Assembly: GCA_041688015.1 (NCBI GenBank)
Contig: JBDNIY010000008.1
Location: forward strand, 1-64,000
Source of the DNA: Parvibaculum sp041688015
Lineage (GTDB): Bacteria; Pseudomonadota; Alphaproteobacteria; Parvibaculales; Parvibaculaceae
Direction of reading: 5' to 3'
DNA length: 64,000 nucleotides
Of this stretch, positions 37,063-46,458 are shown in pieces (position 1 is the first letter of the stretch; every line of letters starts with the position of its first letter). The position numbers were made by a program, and so were the translations under genes. The notes under the pieces were generated by a model. That model saw nothing but the letters and a program-made list of their open reading frames with translations, ran no database searches and was not told where the DNA came from.

Positions 37063-38157
37063 TCAACGCCAAGGTTCAACCAGAATTTTGGCGTGTTTCT
37101 CAGGGCTGGCAAGATCAGCAAAAGCCTGCTTAACGCCATCGACGCCAATCTGGCCGGTGATCAGCGGCGTACCGTCGATCTTGCCGTCTGCCAGATGCTG
37201 CAAGGTCAGTGCAAACTCCTCGGGCGTATAGCCCAGCACGAACTGCATGTTGACTTCTTTGGTGATGCCGAAGAAAGGTTCAAACTGATCCTTCTCCATG
37301 CAGACACCAACCACCACAACGCGCGCATTGCGTGGCACGCTTTCGAGCATTTGCTGGATGATGCCGGGCACGCCGACACATTCAAAGATGACGGCAGGCC
37401 GCAGCTTGGGGCCCATGCCGAGAAGCGTCACAACACTTTCTGCGTCATAGCCTTCCGGTGTCGCTTCGTCAGTCCAGCGCTTATAGGGCGAGGTAACGGC
37501 TGGATCGAGCACGATATCGGCGCCCATTTTTTCGGCAAGCTTGCGCCGCGCAGGGCTAAAATCAGATGCGATGATCGGATGTACGCCTTTGATCTTGAGG
37601 CCGGCAATGACGGCAAGGCCAACAGGCCCGCAGCCAATGACCAGCGGAATTTCATCGCCCGTCAGCTGCGCTTTTTCAACCGCGTGCCAACCCACCGCCA
37701 TCGGCTCGGTCAGCGCGGCTTGCTCGGTGGACAGGCCGTTAGGAACTTCGAGCATCAGCATTTCGTTGAGCACGATGTTTTCAGCAAAGCCACCCGGCAG
37801 ATCGTTGGAATAGCCCAGCGTATGAACGCGCGCCTTGTCGCCGGCAATAGCAACGGCGATGGGAACAGAGACAACCCGCGTGCCGGGCTTTAGCGTCTTC
37901 TGCGTGTTGGGCCCATGGTCCATCACCTCGCCGCAAAATTCATGGCCAAACACAATGTCGCGCCCGGTATCCATAACAAAGACCGCACCTGCACGCCGGG
38001 AAGCATCGGCCATCTTGTCAGCATGATGAAAGGCATGAAGGTCGGACCCGCAAATACCGCAGGCCAGCGTTTTGACGATCACCTGCCCGTCGCCCGCAAC
38101 CGGCTCCGGCATGGTATCGACAACAAGGTCTCCGTCTCGAAAAATGGCAGCACGCAT
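37063..38157 (-). CDS. Zinc-type alcohol dehydrogenase (MDR family)
   Basis: A medium-chain dehydrogenase/reductase of about 364 residues. The catalytic zinc ligands are present (CGICGSDLHAFHH, and GHEFCGEV), and the NAD site is LVIGCGPVGLAVIAGLKIKG. The usual four-cysteine structural-zinc loop is missing; that stretch has no Cys cluster. The ATG at 38157 has GAGGAG with good spacing, so I use it instead of an upstream reading. It stands alone, divergent from nothing obviously related. Substrate could be an alcohol, polyol or threonine-like compound. Confidence 0.85.
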   Translation of the reverse strand: MRAAIFRDGDLVVDTMPEPVAGDGQVIVKTLACGICGSDLHAFHHADKMADASRRAGAVFVMDTGRDIVFGHEFCGEVMDHGPNTQKTLKPGTRVVSVPIAVAIAGDKARVHTLGYSNDLPGGFAENIVLNEMLMLEVPNGLSTEQAALTEPMAVGWHAVEKAQLTGDEIPLVIGCGPVGLAVIAGLKIKGVHPIIASDFSPARRKLAEKMGADIVLDPAVTSPYKRWTDEATPEGYDAESVVTLLGMGPKLRPAVIFECVGVPGIIQQMLESVPRNARVVVVGVCMEKDQFEPFFGITKEVNMQFVLGYTPEEFALTLQHLADGKIDGTPLITGQIGVDGVKQAFADLASPEKHAKILVEPWR

Positions 38158-38236
38158 ACAAACTCTCCTCGCTTGGAACGCAGTCAAGCCGCGTACCTCA
38201 ATTTTACAATGTTCCTATGCAATCAGGCCTGCAAGA

Positions 38237-38521
38237 TTAGAGCAAGGCTTTGGCGCGCCTTGCTCGCAATTCATTGCGCAGCGCGATCATAAAAATGGGG
38301 AGGGCCAACAGAAAAGTCAGCGCATTGGCGGCAATGATAACGATGTCGCCCCGCAAAATGCCATAGACCATCCAGAAAAAGACCCCCGCCGTAAAACCAA
38401 AATACATCAACACCGAAATGCCCTCGGTATCGCGCGTCTTGATGGTCTTGATCGCCTGCGGAACGAAGGAAATTGTCGTCAGAGTTGCCGCCGCATAGCC
38501 GATGATCAACATCGTTTGCAT
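38237..38521 (-). CDS. SemiSWEET sugar transporter
   Basis: A 94-residue protein with three membrane helices and the MtN3/SWEET signature: IGYAAATLTTISFVPQAIKT in helix 1 with the conserved Pro-Gln, EGISVLMYFGFTAGVFFWMVYG in helix 2, and a third helix from IVIIAANALTFLLALPIFM with the Asn. Bacterial SemiSWEETs work as homodimers and allow facilitated sugar diffusion. AAGGGTC lies before the ATG. Sugar specificity is unknown. Confidence 0.9.
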   Translation of the reverse strand: MQTMLIIGYAAATLTTISFVPQAIKTIKTRDTEGISVLMYFGFTAGVFFWMVYGILRGDIVIIAANALTFLLALPIFMIALRNELRARRAKALL

Positions 38522-38618
38522 GATTGACCCTTAAAGGAAAAAGACGCCTGCCGCATAGTTGAGCCTTGCAAATCAGGCCAACGCAAGAGCAATTTCTACA
38601 AGCGCCCCCTCGGCTTGT

Positions 38619-39713
38619 TCAAGCCACACCCCAACCTTGAACCCGCGCCGCGTCCTCGCGCGCACGCTCCGGGCTGCCCAGCAATTGCCGGTCAAGCCCG
38701 ATGCGCTTGAACCAATAGTGAAGCCCCAGCAAATCGGTGAAGCCCATGCCGCCATGCACCTCTGTTGACGTGCGCGCGACAAAGCGCCCGACCTCGCTAA
38801 GATGCGACTTGGCATGGCTCGCCATCAATGTGGCCTCAGCAGGCACCTCGTCAAAAGCGTGGGCGGCATACCAGACGAGCGAGCGACCGGGCTCCAATTC
38901 CGCGGCCATTTCCGCACACATATGCTTGACTGCCTGAAACGATCCGATGACCCGGTCAAATTGCTTGCGCTCCTTGGCGTAATCCACCGCCTTGTCGATC
39001 ATCATCCAGCCAGCGCCCAGCGTATCAGCGGCCAGCATAATGCGACCGGCATCCAGCATCCGTTGCAAACCAGCCTCGGCATCACCGGAGACAAGCGGCT
39101 CGGCCTCGACATTATCGAAATGCAATTCACCGATGGATCGCGTCAGGTCAATCGTGGTGAGCGCCACTTTGTTGAGGCCTTTGGCGCCCGCATCGACAAG
39201 ATGCAATCCGCCTGCCTTGTCGGCCACAACGAATATATCCGCCGCACCAAAATCCATCACGAAGAGAGATTTTCCCGACAGCTTGCCGCCCGTGGCCGTG
39301 ACGCCGCCGCCTTCGCGCGCGCCTGCTGCGCGTTCCGAGATCGCAGCGCCCGCCACCACCTCGCCACTGGCAAGTTTCGGCAGCCATGTTTCTTTCTGCT
39401 TGTCCGAGCCAAGCGCCGCCAGTGCCAATGGCACCATGACGCTGCTGGCGATATAGGGCACAGGCGTCACGAACCGCCCCAGCACTTCGGCAATCAGCGC
39501 TGCATCAAGCAGCTTGAGGCCCATGCCACCATAGGCTTCATCAACCAACAAGCCCGGCACGCCAAGCTCCACCAACGCATGCCAGACATCAAGCGCCTTG
39601 GGCTCGCGCGCCTCGGCGGCTGTGCGCACGCGCTCCAGCGACGACACTTTTTCCAGCGTGCGTCGCACACTGTCCTGCATCAGGCGTTGGTCTTCTGATA
39701 ATCCGAATTCCAT
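38619..39713 (-). CDS. Acyl-CoA dehydrogenase, shorter subunit
   Basis: A 364-residue acyl-CoA dehydrogenase-fold protein. The N-terminal domain is followed by an unusually divergent middle region (AGAREGGGVTATGGKLSGKS), then the C-terminal helical domain (DYAKERKQFDRVIGSFQAVKH with the conserved Arg-Lys-Gln-Phe). TEVHGGMGFTDLLGLHYWFKR is intact near the C-terminus. It begins 11 bases after another acyl-CoA dehydrogenase of 397 residues, so the two probably form a heterotetramer like paired FadE proteins of actinobacteria that act on bulky CoA esters. Confidence 0.85.
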   Translation of the reverse strand: MEFGLSEDQRLMQDSVRRTLEKVSSLERVRTAAEAREPKALDVWHALVELGVPGLLVDEAYGGMGLKLLDAALIAEVLGRFVTPVPYIASSVMVPLALAALGSDKQKETWLPKLASGEVVAGAAISERAAGAREGGGVTATGGKLSGKSLFVMDFGAADIFVVADKAGGLHLVDAGAKGLNKVALTTIDLTRSIGELHFDNVEAEPLVSGDAEAGLQRMLDAGRIMLAADTLGAGWMMIDKAVDYAKERKQFDRVIGSFQAVKHMCAEMAAELEPGRSLVWYAAHAFDEVPAEATLMASHAKSHLSEVGRFVARTSTEVHGGMGFTDLLGLHYWFKRIGLDRQLLGSPERAREDAARVQGWGVA

Positions 39714-39724
39714 GGAACTGTTCC

Positions 39725-40918
39725 TTACGCTTTGGCAGGTCTCGGTTCGCGTGGCATCGCCAAGCCACGTTCCGAAATAATGTTTTTCTGAATCTGCGCC
39801 GTGCCGCCACCGATGATGAGGCCAAGGTCAAACATATAGCGTTGTTGCCAACCGCCACCGGCGCGCAGATGCGGGCTGTCGTCATAGAGCACGCCAAGCT
39901 CGCCCAGCGCATCAATGGCAAGCGCGGCCAGCTGATGATTGATCTCGCAGCCTTGCAACTTGACGATAAGACGTGCGAGGCCCGCGTCTTCGCCCTTGGT
40001 CGAGGCGGTGAGCAAGCGCAGCCCATGAAATTGCATCGCCAAAACGCGCGACTGCAACTGTACCAGCCGATCGCGATAGAGCGGATTATCGATCAGACGT
40101 TGCCCGTCCAGCGTCTCGCTATGCATAAGATCGATGATCTCGCGCAGACGCGCACCGGCCTGATTAGGGTCCCCCAACATGCCGCGCTCATGCTTCAACG
40201 TGGCATTGGCCACAAACCAGCCCTGCCCGCGCCCACCGACGATTTGCGTTTTTGGCACGCGCACATCGGTGAAGAACACTTCATTGAATTCAGCGTGCCC
40301 TGTCATGGTGGTCAGCGGCCGCACTTCGATGCCCGGCGTTTTCATCGAGAAAATTAAATAGGAAATGCCTTCATGCTTGGGTGCATTAGGCTCAGTGCGC
40401 ACAAGGCAGAACATCATGTCGGCGGTCTTGGCCGTTGAGGTCCAGATTTTTTGTCCATTGATGATAAAATCATCGCCGTCTTCATGCGCCTTGGTTTGCA
40501 ACGAGGCCAGATCAGACCCCGACCCCGGCTCTGAATAGCCCTGGCACCAAATGATCTCGCCGTTCAGCGTCGGCTTGATGTACGCCTGCTTTTGCTCTTC
40601 GGTGCCAAGCTCCAACAACGTCGGCACGAACATCGAAATGCCCTGACCTGAAAGCCCCATCGGCACACGCGCGGCGGTGAATTCTTCGGCAATGATGCGC
40701 GACTTCAAGATGTCGGGTTCAGCACCAAAGCCACCATATTCTTTGGGGATGGTGCGCGCCGCATAGCCGTTCGCGATCAGCAATTTCTGCCACGCCAGCA
40801 CACCGCCTGACGGTCGCGTCATGCCATAGCCCTTTGGCGCGCTCGCCTTGTGCTTTTTCAGAAATTCACGCACCTCGGCACGGAACACTTCATATTCGGC
40901 GCTATAGGCGAGATCCAT
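39725..40918 (-). CDS. Acyl-CoA dehydrogenase, longer subunit
   Basis: A 397-residue flavoprotein oxidising an acyl-CoA at the alpha-beta position and passing electrons to ETF. WCQGYSEPGSGSDLASLQTKA is the FAD/substrate signature, and GQKIWTSTAKTADMMFCLVRT follows as in the family. The C-terminal domain ends GGTAQIQKNIISERGLAMPR. The ATG at 40918 is supported by GGGAGG upstream; an earlier start would add nine arginine-rich residues. It leads the pair with the shorter subunit. No other catabolic genes flank them, so the substrate class is open. Confidence 0.9.
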   Translation of the reverse strand: MDLAYSAEYEVFRAEVREFLKKHKASAPKGYGMTRPSGGVLAWQKLLIANGYAARTIPKEYGGFGAEPDILKSRIIAEEFTAARVPMGLSGQGISMFVPTLLELGTEEQKQAYIKPTLNGEIIWCQGYSEPGSGSDLASLQTKAHEDGDDFIINGQKIWTSTAKTADMMFCLVRTEPNAPKHEGISYLIFSMKTPGIEVRPLTTMTGHAEFNEVFFTDVRVPKTQIVGGRGQGWFVANATLKHERGMLGDPNQAGARLREIIDLMHSETLDGQRLIDNPLYRDRLVQLQSRVLAMQFHGLRLLTASTKGEDAGLARLIVKLQGCEINHQLAALAIDALGELGVLYDDSPHLRAGGGWQQRYMFDLGLIIGGGTAQIQKNIISERGLAMPREPRPAKA

Positions 40919-41085
40919 CACATGCCTCCCACATCGCCTGATCATCAGACGTTTTCATTTTCATTTCAGGGGGAGTGTAGCGCGCGAAAAGGAAGCGTCT
41001 AGCGGGCAAGCAAGATTATTTTTACAACGTCAACGCGACGCAACGTCAAGCGACGGCTCGTCTATCTGTTTGGTAAAATGGGGCG

Positions 41086-43314
41086 TCAAGCCACGGTATT
41101 ATTCGCGCGGTATGAAATCGCCCTCTGATCGGGGGTGGCGTCAAGCGCAACGCTTGTTGCCGCGCGGATGTCTTCACGCGGGTGAAGGCCATCAATCGCG
41201 CCTTGCAGAAATTCAGCAAATTCGGCAGCTGGCATGGGCCGCCCCAGAAAATAGCCCTGCGCTTCATCGCAGCCGAGCGCGCGCAGAATTTCAAGCTGCG
41301 CCATGTCTTCGACGCCTTCGGCAAGAACCTCAAGACCCAGCGCATGGCCAAGGTCGATAATGACCTTGGGGATGATGTTACCGCTGCGCCCATCGGCAAT
41401 GTCGCTGATAAAACTGCGATCAATCTTGAGGCGCTTGACCGGGAAACGTTTAAGATAGGCGAGCGATGAATAGCCCGTGCCAAAATCATCGATGCCGATA
41501 CCAACACCAAGACTGCGTATACGTCGCAAGGTACCGATCACCGCATCAACATCACGCATGACCATGCTTTCGGTCACTTCCAGTTCTAGATATTGCGGCG
41601 ATAGCTTGCGCGACACCAGCGTGTTAGCAACCGTGTCGGTGAAGTCTTCATGACGCAGATCAAGAGCCGAGACGTTGACGGCGATGCCAATCTTCGGCAA
41701 GCCTTGCTCCTGCCAAATTTGGTTCTGACGACAGGCCTCATCGAGCACCCATTTAGTCACCTCGCCAATGAAACCACAACGCTCAGCGACCGGAATGAAC
41801 AAGTCCGGCGGCACCAGTCCGCGTTCAGGATGCAGCCAGCGGATCAAGGCTTCTGCCCCGACGATGCAGCCCGACGTGATATCCACCTTGGGCTGGTAGT
41901 AAAGAACAAACTGCTGTTGCGCCAGCGCCGCGCGCAGATCGCGTTCAATCGAATTGCGCTCCATCGCGCGCAGATGCAACTCATGGCGATAGAGAATGCA
42001 CGTGCCAGAACCTTCCTGCTTGGCGCACGACAACGCAAGGTCGGCATTCTTCAGCAGCACTTCGGCGTCGCGCCCATCCTGCGGATAGACCGTCAACCCG
42101 ACACAAGCCGTCTGATGCAACTCGTGGCCCGCCGCACGGAAAGGCACGCCGACCGCGCGGATGAAACGATTGGCCATTTCCGCAGACTCTTCAAGCGCTG
42201 CCAGCCCCGTCAGGATCACACCGAACTCGTCAGCACCAAGCCGCGCTATCGTGTCGCCAGGACGCTGGCAGCCCCGCAGAATGTCGGCGGTACGTTGCAA
42301 GATGATGTCACCCACGTCATGGCCCAGCGAGTCATTGATCATCTTGAAGCTGTCAAGATTGAGGATCATCACGCCAACCATCTGGCCGGCTTCACCCGCG
42401 CGCGCTATTTCGCGTGCAAGCCGCGATTTGAAATAGATGCGATTGCCAAGCTCGGTCAGCCCATCGGTTTGAGCAAGGTCGGCGAGCCTTTCCTCATTCG
42501 TGTTGGTGGCATTGAAGGCGTCAGCCAAGCGATGCGCAATCACCGAAATATCATCGGAGGCACCGCCGGAAAGCGCAAAGGCGCCGCCGCCACGGTGCTC
42601 CGCAAAGTCGCGCAGCGCCTCGATGGGCGAGACAAGGATGCGCTGCATGATGAGCGAGATCATGAGGATCGGCACAACAACGGCAGCCATCAACCAGACC
42701 AGAAGGCTCCATGCGGTGGATTGAATGGTCGCGAGGAGAGGTTGAAGATTGAGCCGGACATAGATCGTTGCAGCGCCCTGTGCAAAGGGCGCATCGACCC
42801 GGCGTGCATATTCCATCGCGCCTGACGGCAGGGTATCGCCGTGAACGAGATGGCCATCGCTCGCGTCAAGACGCGCCAACAAATCCGTCCAGCCAAGATT
42901 GAAAATATCTCGATGCAAAAGGCTCGGATCATTTGCGGCAATGATTTTACCAGAAGCGTCGGCAATCACGATGGAGCTAACACTCGGCAGAGCGGTAAAC
43001 GCACTGATCACCGTCGCAATGTCATCAGGCGACTTTGCATCCGTCATCACATGCGCCAGCACATCGGTGAGAGTTGACATGTGTTCAGAGACGCGGCTTT
43101 CAATTTGGTTTTCATAGATATGCAGAACAAAAACGCTGCTAAGCGCCATGATTGCGATGCCCACTGCGCAGAGCAAACCCACTACCTTGACGCGCACGCT
43201 CATCGACAATGAGCTAACAATCGCCCGGGATCTGGCCATCACGTCGCGCGGCGTCTCGCTCGGCGTGGCCGAGGCGGTGCCTTCGATGTGGTTTGATTTG
43301 GCCGGCAGCCGCAT
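41086..43314 (-). CDS. Membrane GGDEF-EAL protein, probable c-di-GMP phosphodiesterase
   Basis: A 742-residue signalling protein. Two membrane helices (about 43-65 and 202-223) enclose a periplasmic sensor, followed by a GGDEF domain (about 280-440) and an EAL domain (about 460-720). The cyclase site is altered: LGADEF (359-364) instead of LGGDEF, and LNLDSFK with Asn319 at the usual first metal Asp. The inhibitory RxxD site (R351, D354) is kept. The EAL domain has GAEALIRW and DDFGTGYSSLAYLKRFP, both intact. It therefore probably degrades c-di-GMP, with the GGDEF domain as a nucleotide sensor. Confidence 0.9.
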   Translation of the reverse strand: MRLPAKSNHIEGTASATPSETPRDVMARSRAIVSSLSMSVRVKVVGLLCAVGIAIMALSSVFVLHIYENQIESRVSEHMSTLTDVLAHVMTDAKSPDDIATVISAFTALPSVSSIVIADASGKIIAANDPSLLHRDIFNLGWTDLLARLDASDGHLVHGDTLPSGAMEYARRVDAPFAQGAATIYVRLNLQPLLATIQSTAWSLLVWLMAAVVVPILMISLIMQRILVSPIEALRDFAEHRGGGAFALSGGASDDISVIAHRLADAFNATNTNEERLADLAQTDGLTELGNRIYFKSRLAREIARAGEAGQMVGVMILNLDSFKMINDSLGHDVGDIILQRTADILRGCQRPGDTIARLGADEFGVILTGLAALEESAEMANRFIRAVGVPFRAAGHELHQTACVGLTVYPQDGRDAEVLLKNADLALSCAKQEGSGTCILYRHELHLRAMERNSIERDLRAALAQQQFVLYYQPKVDITSGCIVGAEALIRWLHPERGLVPPDLFIPVAERCGFIGEVTKWVLDEACRQNQIWQEQGLPKIGIAVNVSALDLRHEDFTDTVANTLVSRKLSPQYLELEVTESMVMRDVDAVIGTLRRIRSLGVGIGIDDFGTGYSSLAYLKRFPVKRLKIDRSFISDIADGRSGNIIPKVIIDLGHALGLEVLAEGVEDMAQLEILRALGCDEAQGYFLGRPMPAAEFAEFLQGAIDGLHPREDIRAATSVALDATPDQRAISYRANNTVA

Positions 43315-43552
43315 TTTATTCTCAGGTCCCTAGGCCCACCGCCACGCACATACCTGCCGTTCGGGCCTAATTATTGGCTCATTTTATGTTGCCGAGGCCT
43401 AAGAAGTGGTTACACATTCGCCCTCGTAATGGTTACGCTTTGTTCAAAATGGCACGGATTTTTGGCGCAATTGCTGGGGTAATGGTAATTTCATATCTTA
43501 ATGACGCCGCCCCTATCCCCGCTCTAGCGACGCTTGTGGTATGGCCTAGATC

Positions 43553-44392
43553 ATGAATTATCGACACGCCTACCATGCTGGAAATTTCGCTGATGTGATG
43601 AAGCACGCGACCCTTGCGCTCATCATTAACCATTTGAAATTAAAGGAAAAATCCTTCTTCGTACTCGACACCCACGCGGGCACGGGCGCAACGGATTTGG
43701 GCGGCATCGAGGCACAGAAGACCGGCGAATTTCGCGACGGCATTGCCCGCATTCTGGCCGACCCCAGCCCGCATGAAGCGCTTATCCCCTACCTCACCGC
43801 CTTGGGCGAACTCGGCTTCACGGCGGCGACGCCAACCACCTATCCCGGCTCGCCGCTGATCGCGCATCAGCTCACAAGACCGCAGGATCGCTTGTGTTTT
43901 TGCGAACTCCACCCCGCCGATGCCGAGACACTGCGGGGCCATTTCCACCGCGACCGCCGCGCCAAGGTGCATGAGATCGACGGTTATTCAGCGCTCAAAG
44001 CCATGCTCCCGCCCAAGGAACGCCGTGGCCTCATCCTGATCGACCCGCCCTTCGAGCAACGCTCGGAATTCGAGCAAATCCTGCAAGAAATCGAGCTTTC
44101 CCTGTCGAGGTTCGAGACAGGCACATTCATGGTCTGGTACCCGATCAAAGACCCCTCGATCTCGGGGGCCTTTGTCGATCAGTTGGAACAAACCGGGCCG
44201 GCCAAAACGCTCCGCGCTGAATTATTTATCACCGCTTCTGACGACCCGACCCGGATGTCAGGCTGCGGCCTCATCATTATTAATCCCCCCTATACATTGC
44301 CCGACCAACTGCAAAGCCTCTTCACTTGGCTCGCCACCCGCCTCGCCCAAGGCCCCGGCGCGCGCGCCCGCGTCGCCTGGCTAAAAAAATAA
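43553..44392 (+). CDS. rlmJ: 23S rRNA (adenine(2030)-N6)-methyltransferase
   Basis: Methylates A2030 of 23S rRNA. It starts MNYRHAYHAGNFADVMKHA, the very conserved RlmJ N-terminus. The SAM-binding DTHAGTGATDL and the N6-adenine motif IDPPFEQ (DPPF) are both present. Length of 279 residues is normal. The ribosome-binding site is weak. Upstream 238 bases separate it from the divergent GGDEF-EAL gene. Confidence 0.95.
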   Translation: MNYRHAYHAGNFADVMKHATLALIINHLKLKEKSFFVLDTHAGTGATDLGGIEAQKTGEFRDGIARILADPSPHEALIPYLTALGELGFTAATPTTYPGSPLIAHQLTRPQDRLCFCELHPADAETLRGHFHRDRRAKVHEIDGYSALKAMLPPKERRGLILIDPPFEQRSEFEQILQEIELSLSRFETGTFMVWYPIKDPSISGAFVDQLEQTGPAKTLRAELFITASDDPTRMSGCGLIIINPPYTLPDQLQSLFTWLATRLAQGPGARARVAWLKK

Positions 44393-44484
44393 ACTAATTG
44401 CGACGCGCCCACTGACCCAAACCGCACATCCGGTCTATAAGGGCGCCAACTCAAAAACCCCCCGGCAGCGAAGGACGTCAACGC

Positions 44485-45795
44485 GTGGACGGCATTCCCT
44501 ACAATCTCCCGCCCGACTGGAGCGAAGAGCGCCAAAAGGCGGAAACCACGTATCACGCCGAAGTGGAACGCGACCTCAAGCGGAATTTCGTCGCCCATCT
44601 CGGCCACGGGCTGCTCGGCCAAACGGGCTTTCGTCTCGTCACCGCGCCGACTTTCGTGCCCGCCTATATTTATCTTCTGTCTGGCTCTGAATTCATGGTG
44701 GGCTTTGCGCTGGCCGCGCAATGGCTGGGCAATGCGCTGTCGTCTCTGTTCGGCGCGACACTGGTGGAACACCGAAAACGCGTGCTGCCAATGGGCCTGC
44801 TAATCGGCGGAGGGATGCGGCTTGGCGTGCTGGGCCTCGCGCTCAGCGGTTATTTTCTGCCGCCGCATTGGGCGCTCATCTTCGCCATCGCGTTCTTGAT
44901 GCTGTTTGGCTTATTCAACGGCATCCAGTCGGTGATCTTCAACACGCTGATGGCCAAAGTCATTCCGCTGCGCTTGCGCGGCCGCCTGACGGGGTTCAGA
45001 AATTTTGCCGCGGGGCTGACGGCGGCGGGCGTCGCTTATATCGGCGGCAAATATTTCGTCGAGGCCAACGCGCTGGGCAATGGCTATGCCACGACCTTCC
45101 TTGTCGCCTTTGTGCTCACGGCGGCGGGCCTTGCCATTCTTCTCTTCGTGCGCGAGCCTGAACCGCCAGAAGTCCGTCCACAGACCAATTTGTTTCGCCG
45201 TATGCGCCAAATCCCTGAGCTATTGCGCAATGACGCAGAGCTGATGCGCTTTTACATCGCCACGGCGGCGGCCTCGCTCGGCACGCTGGCGGTGCCTTTT
45301 TACATTCTCTACACCGGCGAGGCCATCGGCCTCAGCGGCACCAACCTCGGCGTGCTGTCGATCGCTTATTTGTTGGCGCAAACCGGCACCAATCTCATCT
45401 GGGGCACCATCGCCGACAAGTTAGGCAACCGCCTCGTTTTTCTCTGCGCCATCGGGCTGTGGGCCTTTGCCACGCTGATGCTGCTCGAAGCCCATACGCT
45501 GACCACGCTGGCGATTGTCTTTGCGGGCCTTGGCGCGGGCCAGGGCGGCTTTCAAAACGCGACGCAGAACATCATTTTGGAATTTGGCACGCGGCAAGAC
45601 CTGCCCATGCGCATCGCCATGATGAACACCGGCATCTCCTCGATGAACGCGGTCGGCCCGCTGATGGGCGGCGTCATCGCCCATGCGTTTGGCTTCACGG
45701 CGGTCTTTTCCATCTCGGCGCTGATGCTGGCGATCTCGTTTGCCACGGTGCTGTTCACGGTGAAGGAACCCCGCGCCCGCGGGCTATTTCACTAG
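44485..45795 (+). CDS. MFS transporter
   Basis: A 436-residue major facilitator protein with about 12 helices after a charged N-terminal stretch of some 40 residues. Motif A-like sequences appear between helices 2 and 3 (FGATLVEHRKRVLPMGLLIG) and between helices 8 and 9 (WGTIADKLGNRLVFLCAIG). It starts with GTG, with a GAAGGA upstream. Substrate is unknown; the length of the N-terminal tail is unusual for a drug exporter. It is followed at 72 bases by a VOC-family gene on the same strand. Confidence 0.82.
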   Translation: MDGIPYNLPPDWSEERQKAETTYHAEVERDLKRNFVAHLGHGLLGQTGFRLVTAPTFVPAYIYLLSGSEFMVGFALAAQWLGNALSSLFGATLVEHRKRVLPMGLLIGGGMRLGVLGLALSGYFLPPHWALIFAIAFLMLFGLFNGIQSVIFNTLMAKVIPLRLRGRLTGFRNFAAGLTAAGVAYIGGKYFVEANALGNGYATTFLVAFVLTAAGLAILLFVREPEPPEVRPQTNLFRRMRQIPELLRNDAELMRFYIATAAASLGTLAVPFYILYTGEAIGLSGTNLGVLSIAYLLAQTGTNLIWGTIADKLGNRLVFLCAIGLWAFATLMLLEAHTLTTLAIVFAGLGAGQGGFQNATQNIILEFGTRQDLPMRIAMMNTGISSMNAVGPLMGGVIAHAFGFTAVFSISALMLAISFATVLFTVKEPRARGLFH

Positions 45796-45867
45796 CGGCG
45801 CGCGCCCCCGCGCGATAGGCTCTCCGCCAACAAACCATTTGGAAAAGCCTTAAAGGGGAGACACATC

Positions 45868-46275
45868 ATGGGCGTGAAAGCCACCAAACCGGCGATCGAT
45901 CTCGGCATCGTCACCACCAATGGCTCGGCGATGCTGGCCTTTTATAAAGACGTGCTGGGCTTTCGCTACGAAGGCGACGTCAACATGGAAGCCGCGGGCA
46001 TCAAGGTGATGCACCGCCTCTGGTTCGGCGACAGCCTGATCAAACTGGTCGTGCCCATGCGCGAACCCAAAGCCCCGCCCGTCATGGGCGGCATCCCCGG
46101 CAGCACCGGCTACCGCTACTGGACCATGACGATTTCAAACTTGGCCGAAGTGCTGAAAGACGTCGAGGCGGCGGGCCAGAAGATCATCCGTCCTCGGACA
46201 GAAATACGCCCCGGCGTGGCGATTGCCATTGTCGAAGACCCGGACGGAAACTGGGTGGAGTTTATTGAGGGGTGA
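45868..46275 (+). CDS. VOC-family (glyoxalase/dioxygenase-fold) protein
   Basis: A 135-residue protein of the vicinal-oxygen-chelate fold: IDLGIVTTNGSAMLAFYKDVLGF at the start and IAIVEDPDGNWVEFIE at the end, the standard beta-alpha-beta-beta-beta ends. The latter supplies a Glu metal ligand; the first ligand position is not the usual His, so catalysis is uncertain. AAGGGGAG precedes the ATG. It marks the left boundary of the AT-rich restriction-modification insertion. Confidence 0.8.
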   Translation: MGVKATKPAIDLGIVTTNGSAMLAFYKDVLGFRYEGDVNMEAAGIKVMHRLWFGDSLIKLVVPMREPKAPPVMGGIPGSTGYRYWTMTISNLAEVLKDVEAAGQKIIRPRTEIRPGVAIAIVEDPDGNWVEFIEG

Positions 46276-46458
46276 GGGGGGAAAGCGCGCGCAATCAGAA
46301 GCTTAATCTAAGCCTATGAGAAGGGTGGCGACCGGCCATTTCCAACTTCTAGCTAGGCCAACAAACATGAATATCAAAGACCTTGCACTACATGAGAACA
46401 AAACATAAACTAAGTCTAGAAATGCTGTGATACGTTCGGCAAAAATCACGGGGAAAAT

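Noticed and set aside
38802..39698. 298-codon open frame opposite the shorter acyl-CoA dehydrogenase
   Set aside because: Antisense shadow without any motif.
41650..42825. 391-codon open frame opposite the GGDEF-EAL gene
   Set aside because: Antisense of a clear signalling gene; composition is Arg/His-rich without motifs.
43374..43556. 60-codon open frame ending in an ATGA overlap with rlmJ
   Set aside because: Partly hydrophobic and suggestively placed, but it has a TTG start, no ribosome-binding site and no recognisable family. I kept it out as unproven.
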